From: Paractinoplanes abujensis
GTDB lineage: Bacteria; Actinomycetota; Actinomycetes; Mycobacteriales; Micromonosporaceae
Reading direction: 5' to 3'
Assembly: GCF_014204895.1 (NCBI RefSeq)
Contig: NZ_JACHMF010000001.1
Location: 2,976,001-3,040,000 of the forward strand
Length of the DNA stretch: 64,000 nucleotides
Position numbers and translations under genes: made by a program. Shown piece after piece: positions 33,362-44,030 of this stretch. Position 1 is the first letter of the stretch, and every line of letters starts with the position of its first letter. The notes beneath the pieces are model-generated. The model searched no databases. It was not told where the DNA came from and saw only the letters and a program-made list of their open reading frames with translations.

Positions 33362-33907
33362 GACCCCCTCGATCGTCAGGCGGAGCAGGCGGTCGGCCTC
33401 GGTGGCCGCGTCCGGATGGTTCTCGGTGGCCAGGGCGATACCGGTGACCAGGTTGAGCAGGTCGGTGATCGTCACACCGGCGGCCAGGTAAGGCGCCGCC
33501 CGGCTGACCAACGGGGTGCCCGCCTCGGTCAGCCGGGCCGCGGCGCAATGCTCGTGCACCTCACCGGGGGCCGCGGTGCGGTCACGGTTGAGGGCCTCGG
33601 CCAGGCCGCGCGTGGTGGCGCCGAAACGCAGCACCGCGCCCAGCCACTCGAGCAGGGCCGCGCGGGCATCGGGCTCCGCGGCCAGTTCGCGCGCACGGCC
33701 GGCGAGCGTGTCGATCTGCCGGCGAAAAACCGCCTCCAGCAAAGCGTGACGGGTCGGGAAATGCCGGCGCGCGGTGCCCGACCCCACCCCGGCTGTACGG
33801 GCGATCTGCTCGAGCGACGCATCGGCCCCTTCGGCCGCGATCGCCTCCTCGGCCACGGCGAGCAGCAACGCGTAGTTGCGACGCGCGTCGGCGCGCTGGC
33901 CCGTCAT
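33347..33907 (-). CDS. TetR family transcriptional regulator
   Basis: A 186-residue repressor. The helix-turn-helix lies at residues about 25-60 (ASLEQIARTAGVGSGTARRHFPTRHALLEAVF), followed by a ligand-binding domain (ELAAEPDARAALLEWLGAVLRF) and an end SRAAPYLAAGVTITDLLNLV typical of the SCO4942/YbjK-type group. Such regulators often control adjacent NAD(P)-binding reductases of the NmrA/SDR type. The neighbouring plus-strand gene is exactly such a protein, but 936 bases of repeat-rich DNA separate them and that gene is frameshifted. GAGGGGG precedes the ATG. Confidence 0.92.
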   Translation of the reverse strand: MTGQRADARRNYALLLAVAEEAIAAEGADASLEQIARTAGVGSGTARRHFPTRHALLEAVFRRQIDTLAGRARELAAEPDARAALLEWLGAVLRFGATTRGLAEALNRDRTAAPGEVHEHCAAARLTEAGTPLVSRAAPYLAAGVTITDLLNLVTGIALATENHPDAATEADRLLRLTIEGVSPPA

Positions 33908-34843
33908 CGCACCCCCTCACACCGGTCGCCGCCACCGCGCCGGCCGGCCATCGACATCCTCGCGCCGACGTCCCCGGTCCGGCGCCTCACAGACATCGTC
34001 ATCCCACCACAACGGCGCACATCACCCAGCACGCCACATCCCCCGCGACGACAAAGGCCGGCCCATCCCGACCCCACCGCGAAGAATCCCGCACTCACCC
34101 CGCCGACCCAACGCCCACCACCCCGCCGGACACCAGCGACGCCGCCTCGACCACCCCGCCGGACACCGGACACGTCTCCTCCACCGCCCCGCCGACGATC
34201 GGCCACACTGCTTCAACCACCCCACCGACTATCGGCCACACTGCTTCAACCATCTCGCCGACCGCCAGCGACGTCTCCTCAACCATTCCGGACACCGGCC
34301 ACGCCGCCTCGACCACCTCGCCGGACACCGGCCACGTCTCCTCCACCGCCCCGTGCGACGTCGCTTCAACCACCATGCCGGACTCCGGCGACGTCGAAGC
34401 GGTCGGCAGCGCCGTCCGGTAACCGGGTTGGCGAGCATCAGCAGCGGACACCCTCACCACGGCGAGATGACGCCAACCGCTCCGCCGGGCGGCGCCGGAC
34501 CGGGTGACCGCGCCGCCTCAGGCCGCGGCGGGAGCAGCAGCCGACAAACGCCTCCACCGCCGCCGGACGAAGCGACCGCGGCGTCGAAGCCAGGCGAAGA
34601 GCCGGCGGCGCCGGACCCGGGCGAGGGAGCCGCTTGGAGCACCGGGCGAGGCATCGGCGCCGCAACCGCCACGCCGTTTCGGGACCGCGGCAGCACGCTC
34701 ACCGGACGTCGCACCTCCCAACGATGGTGTCGGCCCGTCACCGTGAGCCGACTCGTCGTGGCCATCCACCGTTGCGAAGTGGCGGGGGCCGCCATATCGT
34801 AGCATCGCGGAAGCGGCGGGGGCCGCCGCTTAGGGAGGGTGAG
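33908..34843. other. Repeat-rich region without a convincing gene
   Basis: Long frames exist here on both strands, but they are made of low-complexity Pro/Arg/Thr/Ala or Gly/Val text because of the 33-bp tandem array at 34117-34401 and Arg/Pro-rich flanks. None has the composition of a normal protein or a good ribosome site. A promoter for the NmrA-like gene presumably lies near 34790-34840. Confidence 0.6.
34117..34401. repeat. 33-bp minisatellite, nine imperfect units
   Basis: Nine units begin ACC(A/G)(C/T)C, at 34117, 34150, 34183, 34216, 34249, 34282, 34312, 34345 and 34369. Most are 33 bases long; the sixth (30) and eighth (24) have lost whole codons. All lengths are multiples of three, so the + frames stay open, reading 11-residue units such as TPPTIGHTAST. 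Neighbouring units 34183-34215 and 34216-34248 are nearly identical, which points to recent slippage. Confidence 0.85.
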
Positions 34844-35754
34844 ATGGCTGAGCCGGTTCTGGTGGTGGGCGCGACGGGGCAGCAGGGCGGGGCGGCCGCT
34901 CGGGCCCTGTTGCGGGCGGGCATTCCCGTACGGGCGCTGGTTCGCGATCCCGCGACGACGCGAGCGAAGGCCGTCGAGGCCCAGGGCGCGGAACTTGTCA
35001 CCGGCGACCTGAAGGATCGCGGTGCGCTGGTGGCGGCGGCGGGCGGGGCCCGGGCGGTGTTCTCGGTGCAGATGGCCGAGGTCGTCGACGGGGCGTACGA
35101 CTTCGACGGCGAACTGCGACAGGCCGTCAACCTCATCGAGGCGGCAAGGGCGGCGCAGGTGCCGCAATTCGTGCAGACGTCGGTGTCGGGATCCGACCGG
35201 CTGGCCACGGCGCCGGGCCACGAGACCGGGCGCTGGAAGCCCCTGGAACCGTATTACGCGACCAAGACAAGAAGGGGATCGAGGACCGCGTACGGGAAGC
35301 CGGTTTTCCGTTGTGGACAATCATCAAGCCGGGCTTCTTCATGGAGAACTTCCGGCTCGACGCCTCGTATCTGCTGCCGCGCGGGGTCGAGGGCGGCATC
35401 GTGAGCGTGCTGAAACCGTCGACCCGGTTGTCACTGGTGGCGGTGCACGACATCGGCGTCACGGTGGCGGCGGCGGTGGCTGAGCCCGCAAGGTTCCATC
35501 GAGTCGAACTGGAACTGGCCAGTGATCACCTGCCGATGACGGCGATCGCCGAAACGCTGGGCCGGGCGCTCGGGGCCCCGCTCACCGCGCCCGACATGAC
35601 GGAGGCGGAGGCACTGGCGGCGGGAATGCCGGCGTACGCGGGGCTCTCGATGGAATTGATGAATCTGGCGGGGCAGCCGGCCCGGCCCGAGTTCGCGCGC
35701 GAACTCGGCATCCCGCTCACGTCTTTCGAGACATGGACCCGGACCGGGCTCTGA
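34844..35754 (+). pseudogene. NmrA-like oxidoreductase gene frameshifted by a 5-bp duplication
   Basis: GGGAGGGTGAG directly precedes the ATG at 34844. Frame one encodes MAEPVLVVGATGQQGGAAARALL, the NmrA GATGxxG cofactor motif, and continues in good protein text to YYATKT (about 35266). The same protein then resumes in another frame as KGIEDRVREAGFPLWTIIKPG and runs to TWTRTGL at 35754. The break coincides with a tandem CAAGA CAAGA at 35263-35272; removing one copy restores YYATKKGIEDRV. The intact protein would be about 300 residues, close to the first gene of this type at 1629. Either it is a recent pseudogene or an assembly error. Confidence 0.85.
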
Positions 35755-35775
35755 GCCGAGCGTCGGGGACGGCCG

Positions 35776-35807
35776 CGCGCACGACCTGCGTGGGCAGGCC
35801 GTGCGCG
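35776..35807. terminator. Long hairpin between convergent genes
   Basis: CGCGCACG pairs with CGTGCGCG, and inside it CCTGC with GCAGG around a GTGG loop, with one A-C mismatch between the two stems. It sits between the NmrA-like gene and the convergent RCC1 gene and lacks a U-tract. A bidirectional terminator is likely. Confidence 0.7.
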
Positions 35808-35857
35808 TGAGCCAGAGCAGCGGGCGGGTGGAACGCCGCTGCCCCGGCGATATCGGC

Positions 35858-36985
35858 CTACGCGGGCAGGGTCACCCGCACGGGGGCCGGGCGGGCGGTC
35901 GTGGTGCCGTCGCCGACCTGTGCGTTGTCGTTGTTGCCCCAGCACCACAGCGACGCGTCGGTACGGATCCCGCAGATGTGATGCCCGGCGGACGCGTTGC
36001 CGGTCCAGGTCGTCGCGGTGCCGATCCGTACGGGGGCGTAGCGGTGCGTGGTGGTGCCGTCGCCGAGCTGGCCGGAGGCGTTGTTGCCCCAGCACCACAG
36101 GCTGCCGTCGGTGCGCGAGGCGCACGCCGTGTCGAAGCCGGCGGTGACCCCGGTCCACGTGGTCAGGCTGCCGACCTGCACCGGCGCGGCCTGGTAGGTG
36201 CCGCTGACGCCGAGCTGCCCGTAGCCGTTCTCGCCCCAGCACCACAGCGAGCCGCTGGTGCGGACGCCGCAGGTGAACAGGTATCCGGCTGTCACACCGG
36301 CCCAGTCGGTGGCGGTGCCGACCTGGGCCGGCGTGGTGCGGTAGCCGAGGGCGCCGACGCCGAGCTGCCCGGTTGAGCTGTCGCCCCAGCACCACAGGGT
36401 GCCGTCCGTACGGGAAGCACAGGTGTGGGCGTAACCGGCCGTGACGCTGGCCCAGTTACTGGCGGTGCCGACCTGCAGGGGCGAGGACGCGGTGTAGACG
36501 GCGGCGCCGTCACCGAGCTGGCCGAAGCGGTTGAAGCCCCAGCACCAGAGCGTTCCCTCGGTCCGCACGGCGCACGTGTGGCTGTCGCCCGCGCTGACGC
36601 TGGCCCAGCCGGCCGACGTGCCGACCTGCACCGGCGAGGTCTGCCGGCTCGTCGTGCCGTTGCCGAGCTGTCCGCGCGTGTTGCTGCCCCAGCACCAGAG
36701 CGTTCCGCCCGTACGGATGCCGCACGTGAAACTCGTGCCGCCGTCCACGCTGGTCCAGGTGTTCGTGCCGACCCGTACGGGGGCGGTTTTGCTGACGATG
36801 GTGCCGTCGCCGAGCTGACCGCTGTAGTTGCCGCCCCAGCAGTACAGGTTGCCGGCGTTGATCGTGCAGGTGTGGCCGTAGCCGGTGGCGATCGTGGTGG
36901 CTGCGGGCGGGGCGGCTTGGGCCGGGGTGGCGATGAACATGGCGATCAGGGCCGCCACGAGGGCGGCGATCGTCCTTTTTGTCAC
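35858..36985 (-). CDS. Secreted seven-bladed RCC1-repeat protein
   Basis: I choose the GTG at 36985 because GAGGAG lies seven bases before it; a GTG 21 bases upstream lacks such a site. The 375-residue product has a signal peptide ([17 protein letters not shown], cleavage after AQAA). Seven RCC1 repeats of about 50 residues follow, each with a pattern (H/F)TC-x-x-RT-x-G-x-LWCWG-x-N-x-x-GQLG-x-G, so this is one closed propeller. Each blade carries two Cys (14 in all), suggesting a disulfide per blade suited to life outside the cell. No enzyme residues are evident; binding of a polymer or cell surface is the likely role. Its promoter contains the same operator as the adjacent cellulase. Confidence 0.92.
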   Translation of the reverse strand: MTKRTIAALVAALIAMFIATPAQAAPPAATTIATGYGHTCTINAGNLYCWGGNYSGQLGDGTIVSKTAPVRVGTNTWTSVDGGTSFTCGIRTGGTLWCWGSNTRGQLGNGTTSRQTSPVQVGTSAGWASVSAGDSHTCAVRTEGTLWCWGFNRFGQLGDGAAVYTASSPLQVGTASNWASVTAGYAHTCASRTDGTLWCWGDSSTGQLGVGALGYRTTPAQVGTATDWAGVTAGYLFTCGVRTSGSLWCWGENGYGQLGVSGTYQAAPVQVGSLTTWTGVTAGFDTACASRTDGSLWCWGNNASGQLGDGTTTHRYAPVRIGTATTWTGNASAGHHICGIRTDASLWCWGNNDNAQVGDGTTTARPAPVRVTLPA

Positions 36986-37104
36986 GTACGGACTCCTCAA
37001 TCTCACTCGGCGAGACCGGCCGCTATGACGTGGGGAGGCGGTTCGGTCTCACGGGGGAAGTGCGGGCGCTTCGAGGTCTCTCCGGCACCGACATATTGAT
37101 GAGC

Positions 37105-37133
37105 ATCGTGACATGGGAGCGCTCCCATTGCAA
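37105..37133 (-). promoter_or_regulatory. Promoter with CelR/CebR operator for the RCC1 gene
   Basis: On the minus strand: -35 TTGCAA (37133-37128), a 17-base spacer that starts with the perfect palindrome TGGGAGCGCTCCCA (37127-37114), then -10 CACGAT (37110-37105). The palindrome is the known operator of the cellobiose-responsive LacI-type repressors CelR (Thermobifida) and CebR (Streptomyces). The start codon lies about 120 bases downstream. No other gene on either strand could use it. Confidence 0.85.
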
Positions 37134-37210
37134 CGGTGTGACCGGCGTGTGAAAACCGCGCCCCGACCTGCCGAGACGGATCACGCCAGGCGGTCGAGCG
37201 GCCGGACCGG

Positions 37211-37729
37211 TCAGGCGGTCAGCGAGTCGAAGAAGGCGGACTCCTGCCGTTCGTACTCCCCGGGGTCGTCACGATGGCGGAGTTTGACGGCGTTGTAGGC
37301 GTCGACCAGCGCGGGGTCAGCGGACAGAAGCCGCCAGCTGCGAGTGAAGCGAAGATCATGCGGCGAGCCGATCGGCGTCACGGCCACCCCGGTCGGCAGC
37401 TCCGCGGCTCCACCCGGCCCGCCGGACGGGTCTGCCGCCGAAGCCGTCGCGTCCGCAACGGAGAACGTCGCCAAGGTGGACTGCCAGATCGCGGGATGAA
37501 CGACGGCATAAACCTCGCTCAGCGCGGCCACCACCGCCGGGAAGTCCTTATCGGGCACGCGCAGGTGCAGGTCGACGTCGCCCTTGGTGAGCGTGCCGGG
37601 CAGGCAACTGCCGCCGACCAGCAGGAGCTCGTGCGGGCCGGGCAGCAGGTCCGCCAGACGCCGGCGCTCCCGGTCCAGGATCTCCGCGGCAGCGGCGTGG
37701 AAGTCGGCTCCGGGGCGCAGCTCGGTCAT
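37211..37729 (-). CDS. GrpB/UPF0157-type nucleotidyltransferase-like protein
   Basis: A 172-residue protein with the start of a polymerase-beta-type nucleotidyltransferase fold: LLLVGGSCLPGTLTKGDVDLHLRVP (residues about 36-60), in which GS...KGDVDLHL supplies the catalytic Asp pair, and the end RLLSADPALVDAYNAVKLRHRDDPGEYERQESAFF that is typical of GrpB proteins. The usual GS-T-V-PG start of the motif reads GSCLPGT. Activity is not established for the family. It lies between the two CelR/CebR-type promoters but is transcribed toward the first and is not served by either. Confidence 0.85.
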   Translation of the reverse strand: MTELRPGADFHAAAAEILDRERRRLADLLPGPHELLLVGGSCLPGTLTKGDVDLHLRVPDKDFPAVVAALSEVYAVVHPAIWQSTLATFSVADATASAADPSGGPGGAAELPTGVAVTPIGSPHDLRFTRSWRLLSADPALVDAYNAVKLRHRDDPGEYERQESAFFDSLTA

Positions 37730-37764
37730 GGTGCGAGCCTGCCGGAAACAGCCTGTTCACACCA

Positions 37765-37793
37765 TTGAATTGGGAGCGCTCCCATGTAACGAT
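37765..37793 (+). promoter_or_regulatory. Promoter with CelR/CebR operator for the GH9 cellulase
   Basis: -35 TTGAAT (37765-37770), a 17-base spacer beginning with TGGGAGCGCTCCCA (37771-37784) and ending TGT, then -10 AACGAT (37788-37793). The design matches the RCC1 promoter almost base for base. A repressor bound to the palindrome would sit between -35 and -10 and block RNA polymerase; cellobiose would release it. Confidence 0.88.
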
Positions 37794-37795
37794 GA

Positions 37796-40132
<2,337 letters not shown>

Positions 40133-40574
40133 CGCGCCCCGGCCCTCTCGGCGATCAGGCCTCGCTGCGGCAGACTCGACGGCGTTCGCCCGCACCCCGC
40201 AGGTAAGGGCAACGCGGCGATACCGGGGCCCGACGGGCCGCCGCTGGGAAGAGTCGATGGCTGCCCGTGCATCCGCGCGGGCAGCCCGGCGCATCGACCA
40301 GCGAAGACAACCACTACGGCCGGACCGCCCGGCCACGTCGGCCACCACCGGCACCGCCCGCCTGTTCGTGCGGCGCCGGCTTCGAGGAGGCCTGCGCCGT
40401 CAACCCCGGCGAGGACGCGCCCTGGTGGGCTGCGCGAAGCCGCCCCGTTCGCGGCCAAGCCGGCGCGGAACTGGAGGTGGCCGCTGGGTCAGGCCGGCGT
40501 GACGGGACGGGTGATCCGGACCGGCCCGCGCCCCGCGTTCGACCGTCCGGGGCGCGCGGTGCGGCCGGCTGGAT
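40133..40574. other. Gene-free region after the cellulase
   Basis: About 440 bases between convergent genes. Frames here are Arg/Pro/Ala-rich without a family signature or ribosome site. No clean hairpin was found directly after the cellulase stop. I see nothing else to report. Confidence 0.5.
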
Positions 40575-41534
40575 CTAGGCCACCGCCTCGTACGCGTAGC
40601 GGGGCCGGGCCAGGGTCGCGGCCAGGGCGAGGACAGCGAAGCCGAACAGTGGCAGCTGCTGGAAGTCACTCGGCGTGAGATACCAGCCCTCCCCCATGTT
40701 GAGGGCGCGCATGAAGTCGAGCGTGGGGCCGAAGGCGAAACCGTGGACGTGCACCAGCCCGCCCGTGCCGAGCGGGTCGGACACGGTCAGGTAGGTCCAC
40801 AGGGAGGCCACGAAGCCCACGGCCGACGGCAGGATCAGCGCGAACCCCATCGCCGTCAGGGTCCCGCTGCGCAGCGGGCGGCGGGCGGCCTGGATGCGGT
40901 GGGCCAGCGCCACCCCGGCCGGCCAGCCGGCGAGCAGTCCGAGCACGGTGCCGGCGATCGTCAGCGGCAGGTACGGGGCGGGGCGGGTGGGCCAGCCGGC
41001 GATCGTGACGCTGCCCAGGCTGGGGTACGCGTAGACGTCGAGGCGCACACCGCCTTGTTCGGCGGCGAAGTGCACGTTGGCCAGGACACCTTCGCGGGAA
41101 CCGATCGGGCCGGGACGCCAGCCCGCGGACGCCAGTTCCCGGCGGGTCTGTTGCACGGCGTAGGCCGCGTCGGCCCCGGACGGGAAGGCGGCCTCGGCCC
41201 AGAGGTAGCGGTCGGCCACGTTGACGTGGGTCGTCTGTGCGCCCACCGGCATGGTGGTGGGCAGCTCGGCGTAGCTCAGGGTGCCCAGCCAGGAGCCGGC
41301 CGCGGCGCCCAAAGCCCCACCCACCAGCAGGGCGACCACCGCGGTGAGCAGGGCGAGCGGCCGGTGCCGCACCGGTGGCCGGAACCGCTCGCGCAGACCG
41401 TCGAGCACGAGCCGCACCTGGTCCGGACGACGGGGACGGCCGTGCGGGCCGGCCATCTCGTGCAGCGTCGCGATCAGCTCGTCGCCGTGCTTGCGGCGCA
41501 GCCGGGCCGGGTAGGCCGCCAGCAAGCGGTTCAT
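40575..41534 (-). CDS. Membrane protein paired with a PadR regulator
   Basis: A 319-residue protein. Residues 1-45 (MNRLLAAYPARLRRKHGDEL and the following helices) are a cytosolic motif seen at the start of many actinobacterial membrane proteins that follow PadR genes (YP-x-x-xR-x-x-GxE). A helix at 62-85, an extracellular domain (about 90-190, YLWAEAAFPSGADAAYAVQQTRREL) and four more helices follow. The ATG overlaps the PadR stop by 4 bases, so both are made together. PadR proteins commonly control such partner genes. Function of the membrane protein is unknown. Confidence 0.78.
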   Translation of the reverse strand: MNRLLAAYPARLRRKHGDELIATLHEMAGPHGRPRRPDQVRLVLDGLRERFRPPVRHRPLALLTAVVALLVGGALGAAAGSWLGTLSYAELPTTMPVGAQTTHVNVADRYLWAEAAFPSGADAAYAVQQTRRELASAGWRPGPIGSREGVLANVHFAAEQGGVRLDVYAYPSLGSVTIAGWPTRPAPYLPLTIAGTVLGLLAGWPAGVALAHRIQAARRPLRSGTLTAMGFALILPSAVGFVASLWTYLTVSDPLGTGGLVHVHGFAFGPTLDFMRALNMGEGWYLTPSDFQQLPLFGFAVLALAATLARPRYAYEAVA

Positions 41535-41860
41535 GCGACACCCCCGGCGGCGCCGGGGCGCAGGCCGAGCTGGCGTTCGGCCAGGGCGGCCCGGCTGCGC
41601 AGCCGTTCGGCCTGCACGGCCAGCACGGCCGCGCCGTGATCGCTGAGCCGGTAGTACCGCCGGAGGCGGCCGTCGACCTGCTCCTCGTGGTCGACGGCGA
41701 TCAGGCCCTGCTGGTCGAGCCGGTCGAGCGCGCCGTAGAGCGTGCCGGGGCGCAGCTTCACCTCCCCGTCGGACAACGCGGCGACGGACTGGACGATGCC
41801 GTAACCGTGCAACGGCTGGGCCGCCAGCGCGGTCAGGATGAGAAACGTCGGCTCTTGCAC
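41531..41860 (-). CDS. PadR family transcriptional regulator, leaderless GTG start
   Basis: This 109-residue winged-helix protein starts at the GTG at 41860 (VQEPTFLILTALAAQPLHGYGIVQ). A -10 element ends only seven bases before this codon, so the mRNA has practically no leader; the more upstream TTG lies inside the promoter. The DNA-binding parts are HGYGIVQSVAALS, then the recognition section VKLRPGTLYGALDRLDQQGLI and the wing GRLRRYYRLSDHG. It overlaps the membrane-protein gene by ATGA. PadR proteins generally repress their own operon and are released by phenolics or drugs. Confidence 0.92.
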   Translation of the reverse strand: MQEPTFLILTALAAQPLHGYGIVQSVAALSDGEVKLRPGTLYGALDRLDQQGLIAVDHEEQVDGRLRRYYRLSDHGAAVLAVQAERLRSRAALAERQLGLRPGAAGGVA

Positions 41861-41867
41861 GGCGCCG

Positions 41868-41896
41868 ATAGTACGGCTGCGAAGGTATACCGTCAA
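41868..41896 (-). promoter_or_regulatory. Consensus promoter with embedded palindrome for padR
   Basis: Minus strand: -35 TTGACG (41896-41891), a 17-base spacer, -10 TACTAT (41873-41868), then 7 bases to the GTG start. The palindrome GGTATACC (41891-41884) overlaps the end of the -35 and the spacer, a position where a bound PadR dimer would block polymerase. The promoter is close to the housekeeping consensus, which is rare in this window. Confidence 0.8.
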
Positions 41897-41901
41897 CCGA
41901 G

Positions 41902-43323
41902 CTATGTGGGCGGCAGCACGAGCCGGAACACCGCGCCCGCCCCGGCCCGGGTCGACAGCTCGATGTCGCCGCCGTGGGCCCGGGCCAGCGAGCGCGCGAT
42001 GGCCAGCCCCAGCCCCGCGCTGGCCCCACCCGTGCGGGTGCGGGACCGGTCCGTGCGATAGAACCGGTCGAACACTCGCGCGGCCTGGTCGGCGGGCATG
42101 CCCGGCCCGCTGTCGGCCACCTCCAGCACCGCGCGCCCGTCCACTGTGCCCACCCCGATGCGCACGGGTGTGCCGGGCGGGGTGTGCGCGATCGCGTTGC
42201 CGACCAGGTTCGTCACCACTTGGCGCAGCCGGGCCTCGTCCGCGTCCACCGGCGCCGGTCCCGGTGGTCCGAGACCGCCCGGGCCGGTCAGTGTGAGCGG
42301 GCGCGCGGGGTCGAGGGCGTGCAGGTCGTGCCGGGCGTCGGTGGCCAGTGTGCGCAGGTCCATCGGGGCCCGGTCGAGCTGGCCGCCGGGCGCGTCGTCG
42401 AGCTGGGCCAGCAGCAGCAGGTCCTCGGTGAGCGCGGTCAGCCGGGTCGCCTCGCGCTCGATCCGGCGCATGGCGTCATCCACATCGGACTGCTCGGCCA
42501 GGGCGCCCATGCGGTGCAGGTCGGTCGAGCCCTTGATGACGAAAAGCGGCGTCCGCAGTTCGTGGCTGACGTCCGAGACGAACGTCCGCATCCGCGCCTC
42601 GGCGGCGGCCCGGTCGGCGAACGCGCGTTCGAGCTGGCCGAGCATGGTGTTGAGCGAGCCGGCCAGGCGGCCGATCTCGGTGCCCGGGGGTGCCAGGCCC
42701 GGCACGCGCCGGGTCAGGTCGCCCGCCGCGATGGCCGCCGCCGTGTGCTCGATCCGGCGCAGCGGCCGCAGCCCCCGGCCCAGGGCGAACCAGCCCAGCC
42801 CGGTCAGCACGACCAGCAGCACCGCCCCGCCGGCCAGACTGGTCAGGCGCAGCTGGGCGACGGTGGCGTCGGCTTGTGTCATCGGTGACGCGGCGACCAC
42901 CGTGCCGTTCCCGCCGGCGGTCCGGGCGGCGACGGCCCGCCAGCGTTCCGGGCCGCCGGCGGCCGGCAGGAAGGCACCGGTGCCGTCGGTGGGCAGGGCC
43001 AGCAGGTCGGCGGCGGGCGGCAGGACCGACGGTTCCAGCCGCGACGAGAAGGCACTGCGCAGCACCGTGCCGTCGGCGTCCAGATAGACGAGGTAGGGCG
43101 CGCCGATCAGGTCGAGCGCGGGGTCCAGCAGCGACGGGTCGGCGGCCGGGCCGGGCTGAGCCGCGGGCACCCGCGAGAGCAGCTGGGTGAGCGATCGGAG
43201 CTGGGTGTCGAGCCGGTCGACCTGGTAGTGCGACAGCCGGCCGGCGACGACCGTGCCGAACAGCCCCAAACCGGCCAGCAGCAGGGCGGCGGTGATGAGC
43301 AGGAGACGTACGCGCAAGCTCAT
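41902..43323 (-). CDS. Two-component sensor histidine kinase
   Basis: A 473-residue kinase: helix 1 (residues 5-28), an extracellular sensor (about 30-160), helix 2 (about 163-185), HAMP (about 186-240, LRPLRRIEHTAAAIAAGDL), HisKA with phospho-acceptor His in FVSDVSHELRTPLFVI, and HATPase_c with N box VVTNLVGNAIAHTPPG, G1 VADSGPGMP, F box RVFDRFYR and G2 SAGLGLAIA. The start overlaps the response regulator stop by 4 bases, so it is the regulator's partner. The operon also contains an ABC exporter and a streptophobe-like protein, so the sensed signal could be an antibiotic or envelope stress. Confidence 0.95.
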   Translation of the reverse strand: MSLRVRLLLITAALLLAGLGLFGTVVAGRLSHYQVDRLDTQLRSLTQLLSRVPAAQPGPAADPSLLDPALDLIGAPYLVYLDADGTVLRSAFSSRLEPSVLPPAADLLALPTDGTGAFLPAAGGPERWRAVAARTAGGNGTVVAASPMTQADATVAQLRLTSLAGGAVLLVVLTGLGWFALGRGLRPLRRIEHTAAAIAAGDLTRRVPGLAPPGTEIGRLAGSLNTMLGQLERAFADRAAAEARMRTFVSDVSHELRTPLFVIKGSTDLHRMGALAEQSDVDDAMRRIEREATRLTALTEDLLLLAQLDDAPGGQLDRAPMDLRTLATDARHDLHALDPARPLTLTGPGGLGPPGPAPVDADEARLRQVVTNLVGNAIAHTPPGTPVRIGVGTVDGRAVLEVADSGPGMPADQAARVFDRFYRTDRSRTRTGGASAGLGLAIARSLARAHGGDIELSTRAGAGAVFRLVLPPT

Positions 43324-44030
43324 CGTCGTGGCTCCCGCATCACGTAACCCACGCCGTGCACCGTCTGGATCAGTCGGACGTCACCGGTGTCGGCCTTGCG
43401 GCGCAGGTAGGAGATGTACGTGTCGACGATGCTGGCGTCCCCGCCGAAGTCGTAGTGCCAGACCCGGTCGAGGATCTGCGCCTTGGTCACGACCCGGCCC
43501 GCGTTCTCCATCAGGTAGCGCAGCAGCCGGAACTCGGTCGGCGAGATCTTCACCGGGCGGCCGTCGCGCGTCACCTGATGCCCTTCGGTGTCGAGGGTCA
43601 GCGCGCCCACGCTGAGCAGCCCGGCTTGCGAGCCACCCGTACGGCGGAGGATCGCGCGGATCCGGGCGATCAGCTCCTCCAGGTCGAACGGCTTCGTCAC
43701 GTAGTCGTCGGCGCCCAGCGACAGCCCGGTCACCTTGTCGGCCTGCCGGTCGCGCGCGGTCAGGAAGAGCACCGGGACCGGGCCGCCGCGTTTCCCCGTA
43801 CGATGTTCGCGCAGCCGCCGCACCACCTCGAAGCCGTCCATGTCGGGCAGCATGACGTCGAGCAGCACCAGGTCGGGCGGCTCGGCGGTGGCCGCGCTGA
43901 TCGCCTCGGCGGCGGTGCCGGCCGAGCTCACCCGGAAACCGGCGAACCGCAGCGTCGCCGACAGCAGTTCCCGTACGGTGGCCTCGTCGTCCACCACCAG
44001 CAGGCGTTCGGCGTCAGCGCTCGGTGTCAT
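43320..44030 (-). CDS. OmpR family response regulator
   Basis: A 236-residue regulator with receiver domain (LLVVDDEATVRELL at the acidic pocket, phospho-acceptor Asp in DLVLLDVMLPDMDG, Lys in DYVTKPFD) and a C-terminal winged helix (ISPTEFRLLRYLMENAGRVVTKAQILDRVW, then SIVDTYISYLRRK). It overlaps the kinase downstream by 4 bases and the streptophobe-like gene upstream by 17. It is likely to activate its own five-gene operon. Confidence 0.96.
   Translation of the reverse strand: MTPSADAERLLVVDDEATVRELLSATLRFAGFRVSSAGTAAEAISAATAEPPDLVLLDVMLPDMDGFEVVRRLREHRTGKRGGPVPVLFLTARDRQADKVTGLSLGADDYVTKPFDLEELIARIRAILRRTGGSQAGLLSVGALTLDTEGHQVTRDGRPVKISPTEFRLLRYLMENAGRVVTKAQILDRVWHYDFGGDASIVDTYISYLRRKADTGDVRLIQTVHGVGYVMREPRR

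Noticed and set aside
33904..34206. Gly/Arg-rich minus-strand frame as a secreted glycine-rich protein
   Set aside because: It lies over the 33-bp minisatellite and its flank, has no signal peptide and no ribosome site; repeat structure explains its openness.
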